Origin: Acetobacter lovaniensis
GTDB lineage: Bacteria > Pseudomonadota > Alphaproteobacteria > Acetobacterales > Acetobacteraceae
Length of the DNA: 64,000 bases
Assembly: GCF_014207635.1 (NCBI RefSeq)
Contig: NZ_JACHIE010000004.1
Coordinates: 62,001 to 126,000, forward strand
Direction: 5' to 3'
Both the position numbers and the translations under genes were made by a program. The notes below the pieces were generated by a model. It was not told the origin of the DNA. It did no database searches and worked only from the letters and a program-made list of their open reading frames with translations. This document shows positions 57,147-64,000 of the stretch, piece by piece. The first letter of the stretch is position 1. Every line of letters starts with the position of its first letter.

Positions 57147-57758
57147 ATGGAGTGGTCCGAAGAAATAATCGCCCAGCTTAAGGACCTCTGGGCGGAAGGT
57201 CTTTCAACGGCGGAAATCGGCAGGCGTCTTTCCATTACCAAAAACGCAGTGGTCGGCAAGGCGCACAGGCTTGGCCTGCCGCCGCGCCCCTCCCCCATCC
57301 GGCGGAACGGCAGCAAACCCAAGGCGGCGGCCGACAAAGCCGAGCAGCCCACGCTTACCCCTCCCGCATCGGAAGCGCCTGCCAGCCGCATTACTGCTCC
57401 GGCTCCATCCGCGGCACCTGCTCCGGTTGCAGCAACCGCGCCAGCACCGGTTGCAGGGCCATCCCCGGTCCTTGCTGCAGCGACCGAAGCGAGCATGGTG
57501 GATGATAAAACTGCCAGAAAAGAAAAAGCCGCACCTGCCGCGCGCCCCAGTACCAAACCCAAAACACTGCTGCGCAGCATTTCGGACCCCGAACCGCAAA
57601 AGCGTCGCGGCCCATCCTGCTGTTGGCCTATTGGCGACCCCGGCACACCGGGCTTTCATTTTTGTGGCGCAACGCCCATTCCGGGCAAACCCTATTGCGA
57701 GGAACACGCCCAGATCGCCTATGTGCGTCTGCGTGACCGCCGCGACAGTATGGCCTGA
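57147..57758 (+). CDS. gcrA: GcrA cell-cycle regulator
   Basis: 203 residues. The N-terminal DNA-binding part (EWSEEIIAQLKDLWAEGLST, NAVVGKAHRLGLPPRPSPIR) and the C-terminal sigma-70-binding part (CCWPIGDPGTPGFHFCGATP) match alphaproteobacterial GcrA. Between them is an Ala/Pro-rich disordered linker of about 80 residues. GcrA binds methylated GANTC sites with RNA polymerase to drive S-phase genes. AGGTG precedes the ATG. Confidence 0.94.
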   Translation: MEWSEEIIAQLKDLWAEGLSTAEIGRRLSITKNAVVGKAHRLGLPPRPSPIRRNGSKPKAAADKAEQPTLTPPASEAPASRITAPAPSAAPAPVAATAPAPVAGPSPVLAAATEASMVDDKTARKEKAAPAARPSTKPKTLLRSISDPEPQKRRGPSCCWPIGDPGTPGFHFCGATPIPGKPYCEEHAQIAYVRLRDRRDSMA

Positions 57759-57779
57759 TCAGCCACACCCAACCATCAT

Positions 57780-57811
57780 GCCTGATGGCGGCGCAAACGC
57801 CACCATCAGGC
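57780..57811. terminator. Bidirectional hairpin between gcrA and bactofilin
   Basis: GCCTGATGG (57780-57788) pairs with CCATCAGGC (57803-57811), with an inner GGCG-CAAA-CGCC stem after one mismatch. It sits between the ends of converging genes, 21 bases after gcrA and 14 after the bactofilin stop. It lacks a long T-run, so it may be a moderate terminator. Confidence 0.65.
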
Positions 57812-57825
57812 TAACAGGCAGATAA

Positions 57826-58515
57826 TCAGCCTTCAATCGCCTTAACCGGCTCAGCCTCGCTATCAGCCGTTTTGGTTGTGACACTGCCTTCGGCCAGCAT
57901 TTCCAGTTGACCGGTAATCTGGCCGCCGTCTTCCACTTTCAGGCGATGGCAGGCAGCCTTACCCAGCAGGCGGCCACTGCCACGTACGGTCAGGCTACCA
58001 CGTGCGGTCAGGGAACCATCCACCGTACCGGCGATTTCCGCATTTTCCACTTCCACACCACCACGGAACAGGCCACCTGGCATAACAACCAGTTCCTTGG
58101 CCGTGATCATGCTGGATTCAACCGTTCCTTCAACCACCAGACGCTCTGCATCCTGTACTGTACCCTGTACGCTAATGCCACGCCCGACGACCAGAGTACG
58201 CTGCTCCGGCCCTTCCTTTTTAGGCTGGATCTGCGTAGGCAGGCCACGGGCGACAGCCACTCCGGGCATAGGCGGAATGCCAGCACCTGCGGGAAGAGAA
58301 GAACCGGACGGAAAAGGTGCACGACCCATAGGTGAAGTTTCCTTTGAATTATCAGAATGCGATACGGGAGCCTCAGGCGCGGAACTCCCCTGAGCGGCCG
58401 CATTGGACGGAAGAACAGTGCCAGATACCTCTGCCGGACGCGCAGAGCCCTGCTGCACGGTAGAGGGTGCCTGTGTGTTTGGCTGACTATCTTCAGGCTT
58501 ACGTCTTTTGAACAA
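57826..58515 (-). CDS. Bactofilin (polymer-forming cytoskeletal protein)
   Basis: 229 residues, starting with TTG at 58515 behind GGGGG (no ATG or GTG fits). The C-terminal half is the DUF583/bactofilin beta-helix: VVGRGISVQGTVQDAERLVV, EGTVESSMITAKELVVMPGG and similar turns. The first 100 residues are low complexity (Ser/Pro/Ala). Bactofilins self-assemble at the membrane and organise cell shape or polar structures. Divergent from the kinase gene. Confidence 0.92.
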   Translation of the reverse strand: MFKRRKPEDSQPNTQAPSTVQQGSARPAEVSGTVLPSNAAAQGSSAPEAPVSHSDNSKETSPMGRAPFPSGSSLPAGAGIPPMPGVAVARGLPTQIQPKKEGPEQRTLVVGRGISVQGTVQDAERLVVEGTVESSMITAKELVVMPGGLFRGGVEVENAEIAGTVDGSLTARGSLTVRGSGRLLGKAACHRLKVEDGGQITGQLEMLAEGSVTTKTADSEAEPVKAIEG

Positions 58516-58610
58516 GAAAATCCCCCGCCTTTCTGGCCACCTGCGTTCAGGCAGCAGTCCACGTTAACAAGCGGCTCCAAAACCAGCCCGGCTTCCTTCA
58601 GAACATTTTC

Positions 58611-58733
58611 ATGCCCGGAGCCGTCGGTAAGCAGCGCATGTTGCTTAAGCCTTACTGTTGCCCTTTTTGTGGCAGCGCGCTAGCCAAACAACCACACAGA
58701 TCATTTTTTCAGGAAAAAATTTTATCGCCATGA
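58611..58733 (+). CDS. Possible 40-residue zinc-ribbon-like leader peptide overlapping the kinase start
   Basis: A frame from ATG 58611 to TGA 58731-58733 whose stop overlaps the kinase ATG (ATGA). It contains CCPFCGSAL, a CPxCG knuckle. No good ribosome site is seen and no family is known, so it may be chance. If real, translation would be coupled to the kinase. Confidence 0.25.
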   Translation: MPGAVGKQRMLLKPYCCPFCGSALAKQPHRSFFQEKILSP

Positions 58734-59728
58734 CCGGTCAGGACACACAATACGACATTCTCGGTATTGGAAATGCCATTACCGATATTCTCGCCCGCAC
58801 GGATGCAGCCTTCCTGCAAAGTCAGGGGCTCACCCCTGGCAGCATGACACTGATCGACGTAAACCGGGCCAACGCACTGGAGGCCTCTCTGGCTCCCGAA
58901 CAGATCATGGGTGGTGGTTCCGCTGCCAATACCTGCGTTGTTGCGGCACAGTTTGGCGCGCGCGTTGCCTACCTTGGCAAGGTCTCGCGCGATGATGCGG
59001 GGCTCAAGTTCACGCAGGACCTGCGCGATAACGGAGTGCAGTTCCCATCCGCTCCGCTGAATACGCAGGTGTTTGACAACCTGCCCACAGCGCGGTGCGT
59101 GGTCATGATCACACCCGATGGGCAGCGCACCATGGCAACCTATCTGGGTGCCTGCACCTGCTTTACCCCCGAAGACGTGCTGCCGGACATGATTGCCGCA
59201 TCCAGCATTATCTATCTGGAAGGTTATCTGTTCGATCCTCCGCATGCGCAGGAGGCATTCCGCCGTGCCGCGGCTCTGGCCCACAAGAATGGCCGTCAGG
59301 TTGCTCTTTCCCTCTCCGACCCGTTCTGCGTTGGCCGCCACCGGGCTGCATTCCTTGATCTGGTCAAGAACCACGTCGATATCCTGTTCGCCAATGAAGA
59401 CGAAATCTGTGCCTTGTACGAAACAGAAAACTTTGACACAGCCGCCCGCCGCACCGCGCAGGACACAACCTTTGCGGCCCTGACGCGCTCAGGCCTTGGC
59501 AGCGTTATTGTGCATGATGGCCAGATGACACCCGTAGCCCCGGTTCCAACACAGGTTGTGGATACAACAGGGGCGGGTGATGCCTATGCCGCAGGCTTTC
59601 TGGCAGGGCTGACATCCGGCCGCAGTCTGCCCGAATGTGGGCGTCTTGCCTCTGTTGCCGCGTCAGAAATCATCTCGCACTACGGTGCGCGCCCGCTTTC
59701 CAACCTGTGGGAAGAAATGGGCTTTTAA
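58730..59728 (+). CDS. PfkB-family carbohydrate/adenosine kinase
   Basis: 332 residues from ATG at 58730. PfkB signatures: the substrate-binding GGGSAANTCVVAAQFG and the ATP/anion hole VDTTGAGDAYAAGFLAGL near the C-terminus. The overall sequence is the alphaproteobacterial type annotated as adenosine kinase; the sugar specificity cannot be fixed from sequence. AGGA lies about 14 bases upstream, slightly far. Confidence 0.9.
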   Translation: MTGQDTQYDILGIGNAITDILARTDAAFLQSQGLTPGSMTLIDVNRANALEASLAPEQIMGGGSAANTCVVAAQFGARVAYLGKVSRDDAGLKFTQDLRDNGVQFPSAPLNTQVFDNLPTARCVVMITPDGQRTMATYLGACTCFTPEDVLPDMIAASSIIYLEGYLFDPPHAQEAFRRAAALAHKNGRQVALSLSDPFCVGRHRAAFLDLVKNHVDILFANEDEICALYETENFDTAARRTAQDTTFAALTRSGLGSVIVHDGQMTPVAPVPTQVVDTTGAGDAYAAGFLAGLTSGRSLPECGRLASVAASEIISHYGARPLSNLWEEMGF

Positions 59729-59764
59729 AACAGGTACCCAGTCCGGCGGGCGCGCGTCACTCCC

Positions 59765-60967
59765 TCAGGAGGCCGCGTTTTCGCCGGGCACGCTGATCAC
59801 CCGCCCACCCTTGACCTGCAACGCTACCCGCCCTTCACACAAAGCCTGCGCGACATCCCCGAATACTCTGCCCCGCCAGCCCGACAGTAATGTGGGGGCC
59901 TGTGCCGGGTCCAGCGCCAAAGCCTCCAGTTCATCCATGGAGGCAACCAGACGTGGCGCCACATCGTGCTCCTCGCAACAGGCGGTCAGCAGCACCTTGA
60001 GCAAAGCCACCAGAGATGCAGGTGCTTTTGCGTTATCCTTTCCCTTGCCCCGTGCGGGACGTGGCAGTTCCGACTCCGGCAAGGCCTGCGCCTGCCTGAC
60101 CGCTTCCAGCAGCGCCATGCCCGTACGGCCTTCGGCCAGCCCACGGGATACCCCGCGCACGCGGGCAAGCGCATCTATCGTCCCCGGTGTTGTTGCCGCG
60201 ATTTCCAGCAGGCTTTCGTCCTTCAGCAAACGCTGACGGGGCACATTCACGCGCTGGGCCTCACGCTCGCGCAGGGCGGCAACCGCACGCAGCACACCCA
60301 GCATACGGCGGTTGCCTGTGCGCGCCTTAAGCCGTTCCCACTGCTTTTCCGGATCAGGGCGGAATGTTGCCGGGTCTTCCAGCTCTGCCATTTCGGCAGC
60401 AACCCAGCTTATCCGCTTGTCCTGCTCAAGCTTACGCACCAGTTTTTCATAAACCAGTCGCAGCCATGTCACATCACCTGCTGCATAATTCAGCTGGGCT
60501 TCAGAGAGCGGGCGCGCTGACCAGTCCGTAAAGCGGTGGCTTTTATCAATCATGTGGCCGGTCAGGGAGCCAACCAGACTGTCATACCCGACCTGATCCC
60601 CAAAGCCCGCCACCATGGCAGCAACCTGCGTATCAAACACAGGTGTCGGCAGGGCATCGAACTCATGCAGGAAAATTTCCAGATCCTGCCGCGCGGCATG
60701 AAACACTTTCAGCACCGAGGCATTGGCCATCAGTTCTGCCAGAGGGGTCAGGTCAATCCCTTCCGCCTGCGCATCAATCAGCACAACAGCCTGTGCGCTG
60801 CCCACCTGCACCAGACACAGTTCCGGCCAGTACGTGCGCTCACGCATGAACTCCGTATCAACCGTTACAAAACGTTCGGCATGAAACGGTTTAAGAGCTT
60901 CCGCCAGGTCCTGGGTAGAGGACACAAGCTGGGGCTGGGGAAAGACGGGAGTGGGTAATTTAGCCAT
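59765..60967 (-). CDS. rnd: Ribonuclease D
   Basis: 400 residues from ATG at 60967 behind GGAGGAAAC; a longer frame to 61120 is an artefact. The DEDD exonuclease motifs are present ([53 protein letters not shown]). The HRDC-type C-terminal region contains the [20 protein letters not shown] segment. It trims the 3' ends of tRNA and other structured RNAs. Divergent from queF. Confidence 0.95.
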   Translation of the reverse strand: MAKLPTPVFPQPQLVSSTQDLAEALKPFHAERFVTVDTEFMRERTYWPELCLVQVGSAQAVVLIDAQAEGIDLTPLAELMANASVLKVFHAARQDLEIFLHEFDALPTPVFDTQVAAMVAGFGDQVGYDSLVGSLTGHMIDKSHRFTDWSARPLSEAQLNYAAGDVTWLRLVYEKLVRKLEQDKRISWVAAEMAELEDPATFRPDPEKQWERLKARTGNRRMLGVLRAVAALREREAQRVNVPRQRLLKDESLLEIAATTPGTIDALARVRGVSRGLAEGRTGMALLEAVRQAQALPESELPRPARGKGKDNAKAPASLVALLKVLLTACCEEHDVAPRLVASMDELEALALDPAQAPTLLSGWRGRVFGDVAQALCEGRVALQVKGGRVISVPGENAAS

Positions 60968-61089
60968 GTTTCCTCCATACACCAGCCAACCAGAAAGAGA
61001 CAGCCAGAACCCATATGCCCCATACGAAACTTGACGAACGCGCCGACAAGCCGGACACCCAAGAAAACCATAGCTGCATGGAGAAAACG

Positions 61090-61560
61090 ATGAACACGGC
61101 AGATGATGGACGCCACGCACTTACCCAGCTTGGCCGCCAGATTGCTCCCCCCAACAGCCCGGAAGAGGCCGTGCTGGAGCGTGTGCCAGCCCCCAACCCG
61201 GACAAACGCTATATGGTGCGCTTTACCGCGCCGGAATTTACGTCCCTATGCCCTATTACCGGCCAGCCGGATTTTGCCCATATTGTGCTAGATTATGTGC
61301 CGGACCAGTGGATTGTGGAGAGCAAGTCCCTCAAGCTGTTCCTGACCAGTTTTCGCAATCACGGCGCGTTTCACGAAGCCTGCTCCGTGCAGATCGCAAG
61401 CACTCTGGTTGACCTGCTCAACCCGATCTGGCTGCGTATTGGTGCCTACTGGTACCCACGCGGTGGTATTCCCATTGATGTTTTCTGGCAGACAGGGGAC
61501 GCTCCCGCAGGTGTGTGGATTCCCGCACAGGATGTCCCGTCCTACAGAGGACGCGGCTGA
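61090..61560 (+). CDS. queF: QueF, NADPH-dependent preQ0 reductase
   Basis: 156 residues from ATG at 61090 with GGAG seven bases upstream; earlier in-frame ATGs at 61015 and 61078 have poorer sites. The nucleophilic cysteine lies in [15 protein letters not shown], and the signature [20 protein letters not shown] is exact. It reduces 7-cyano-7-deazaguanine to preQ1 for tRNA queuosine. This is the short (single-domain) form like that of Bacillus subtilis. Confidence 0.95.
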   Translation: MNTADDGRHALTQLGRQIAPPNSPEEAVLERVPAPNPDKRYMVRFTAPEFTSLCPITGQPDFAHIVLDYVPDQWIVESKSLKLFLTSFRNHGAFHEACSVQIASTLVDLLNPIWLRIGAYWYPRGGIPIDVFWQTGDAPAGVWIPAQDVPSYRGRG

Positions 61561-61570
61561 ATCCGGACAC

Positions 61571-61601
61571 AAAAAAAGCCACCCGAACGGTGGCTTTTTT
61601 T
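61571..61601. terminator. Bidirectional rho-independent terminator between queF and atpC
   Basis: AAAAAAA-GCCACC-CGAAC-GGTGGC-TTTTTTT: a perfect 6-bp GC-rich stem with A and T runs on opposite sides, so it ends transcripts from both strands. Confidence 0.93.
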
Positions 61602-61622
61602 AAATCTGGCTTAACAGAAACC

Positions 61623-62030
61623 CTAGCTGCCGCTGCCTGCTTCAATTTCTGCCCGTACTGCCTGAATCTGATCCTGCAGCACAACAAGACGGGACATATC
61701 GGTCTTGTCGGCCTTGTCCCATGCTTCAGACAGGGCTTCCAGCTGTGCTGTGGCCATATCAATGGAAATATCGCTGACCGGCACAGCCTTGTCGGCCAGC
61801 ACTGTGCATCGTGCGGGGGTAATGTCGGCAAAACCTCCCCCCACAAAATAGCGATCGGTCACCTTGTCCCCTTCGTAAAGGGCAACAACGCCACCACGCA
61901 GAAGAAGCATCATGGGCGAATGTTCCGGCATGGCGGCAATATCACCCTCCATGCCCGGAAGAACGGCCATATCTACCTCACGCGACACCAGAACCTTTTC
62001 AGGGCTGATTATCTCAATCTGGATTGGCAT
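61623..62030 (-). CDS. atpC: F1 ATP synthase epsilon subunit
   Basis: 135 residues. The start PIQIEIISPEKVLVSREVDM and the segment LPGMEGDIAAMPEHSPMMLL are characteristic. The C-terminal helices that can inhibit the enzyme are present. Last gene of the atp operon, 28 bases after atpD. Confidence 0.96.
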   Translation of the reverse strand: MPIQIEIISPEKVLVSREVDMAVLPGMEGDIAAMPEHSPMMLLLRGGVVALYEGDKVTDRYFVGGGFADITPARCTVLADKAVPVSDISIDMATAQLEALSEAWDKADKTDMSRLVVLQDQIQAVRAEIEAGSGS

Positions 62031-62058
62031 GACTGGTGCTCCCTCCAGAAGCCGGCTG

Positions 62059-63534
<1,476 letters not shown>

Positions 63535-63562
63535 TCAGCTCCTGCGGGGCATACGATCGGGC

Positions 63563-64000
63563 TCAGACAGCCTGTGCGCCCGAAATGATTTCGATCAGCT
63601 CGTTAGTAATATTGGTCTGGCGGGTCCGGTTATAGACCTGCGTCAGACTATCGATAGTGCGGCCTGCATTGCGCGTGGCGTTATCCATGGCCGTCATACG
63701 GGCACCGTTTTCGCCCGCAACCGTTTCCAGCAGCGACGCATAAATCTGAACCTGCAGATTGCGCGGCAGCAGCATGGCCAGCAGCGTTGCCTCATCAGGT
63801 TCAAACTCATACTGGGCCACATCGTTGGAGGCTTCCAGCTTACCGCCTGCCTCTTCCACGACCATGGGAACCAGTTGCTGGCATGTCGGCACCTGTGTCA
63901 TCGCATTGCGAAACTTGTTGAACACAAGTGTGCAGACATCAATCTCGCCTGCTTCAAGCAGGGCATTGATCTTGTCACCCAGATCACTGGCGACGGAAAA
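63563..64000 (-). CDS. atpG: F1 ATP synthase gamma subunit, C-terminal part (cut by the right edge)
   Basis: The open frame enters from the right edge and ends at 63563, giving the last about 145 residues of AtpG. The family C-terminus NGARMTAMDNATRNAGRTID and SLTQVYNRTRQTNITNELIE is clear. It forms the central rotor shaft. The reading frame runs in phase to base 64000, so the missing N-terminus lies outside the window. Confidence 0.96.
   Translation of the reverse strand, partial: FSVASDLGDKINALLEAGEIDVCTLVFNKFRNAMTQVPTCQQLVPMVVEEAGGKLEASNDVAQYEFEPDEATLLAMLLPRNLQVQIYASLLETVAGENGARMTAMDNATRNAGRTIDSLTQVYNRTRQTNITNELIEIISGAQAV

Overview
The window looks like chromosome from a nitrogen-fixing alphaproteobacterium, most likely an acetic acid bacterium (Acetobacteraceae). 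The reasons are a NifA with the oxygen-sensitive alphaproteobacterial cysteine linker and no NifL, fixABCX, a GcrA cell-cycle regulator, heme-PAS GGDEF/EAL proteins like the Acetobacter/Komagataeibacter PdeA1 type, and moderate GC content. The species is inferred, not proven.

Layout. (1) Positions 1-4350: the start of a secreted protein cut by the left edge, then a probable operon of a heme-PAS GGDEF/EAL protein and a globin-coupled chemoreceptor, both predicted oxygen sensors. (2) 4577-33064: one dense nif/fix/mod island. In transcription order on the minus strand it holds rpoN; nifA; nifB-fdxN-LRV/FeS protein-nifZ-nifT-SIR2-like; nifHDKENX-DUF269-DUF683-fdxB-nifQ; iscA-nifU-nifS-nifV-nifW; and fixABCX-modD. 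A molbindin gene (mop, minus) and modABC (plus) close the island. This is a complete Mo-nitrogenase set: structural genes, cofactor assembly, Fe-S supply, electron supply, Mo uptake, the activator and the sigma factor. (3) 33166-37238: a globin-containing GGDEF/EAL hybrid and an unknown protein. (4) 37239-46778: autotransporter, DedA protein, Crp/Fnr regulator, TetR/MFS pair, cold-shock protein, an unknown protein and an EamA transporter. (5) 46980-53966: a membrane-anchored GGDEF protein, thiopurine methyltransferase, a YnfA-family protein and a second heme-PAS GGDEF/EAL paralogue. (6) 54090-56959: nrtR-nadA-nadC. (7) 57147-64000: housekeeping genes gcrA, bactofilin, a PfkB kinase, rnd, queF and atpC-atpD-atpG (cut at the right edge).

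Regulation. I found six matches to the sigma-54 promoter (TGGCAC/T-N5-TTGC), in front of fixA, iscA, nifH, nifB, rpoN and modA. One perfect NifA upstream site (TGT-N10-ACA) lies upstream of fixA. RpoN and molybdate uptake therefore appear wired into the same regulon as nitrogenase. The rpoN start region carries a perfect 14-bp inverted repeat. Predicted oxygen sensors linked to chemotaxis or c-di-GMP lie close to both sides of the island, with another paralogue further right.

The least-explained items are the SIR2-like protein in the nifB operon, the rpoN leader inverted repeat, a probable CUG start of the DedA gene, unknown proteins at 36672 and 45006, and a non-coding GC-rich block at about 37500-37765. 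No tRNA, rRNA, CRISPR array or intact insertion sequence was recognised.
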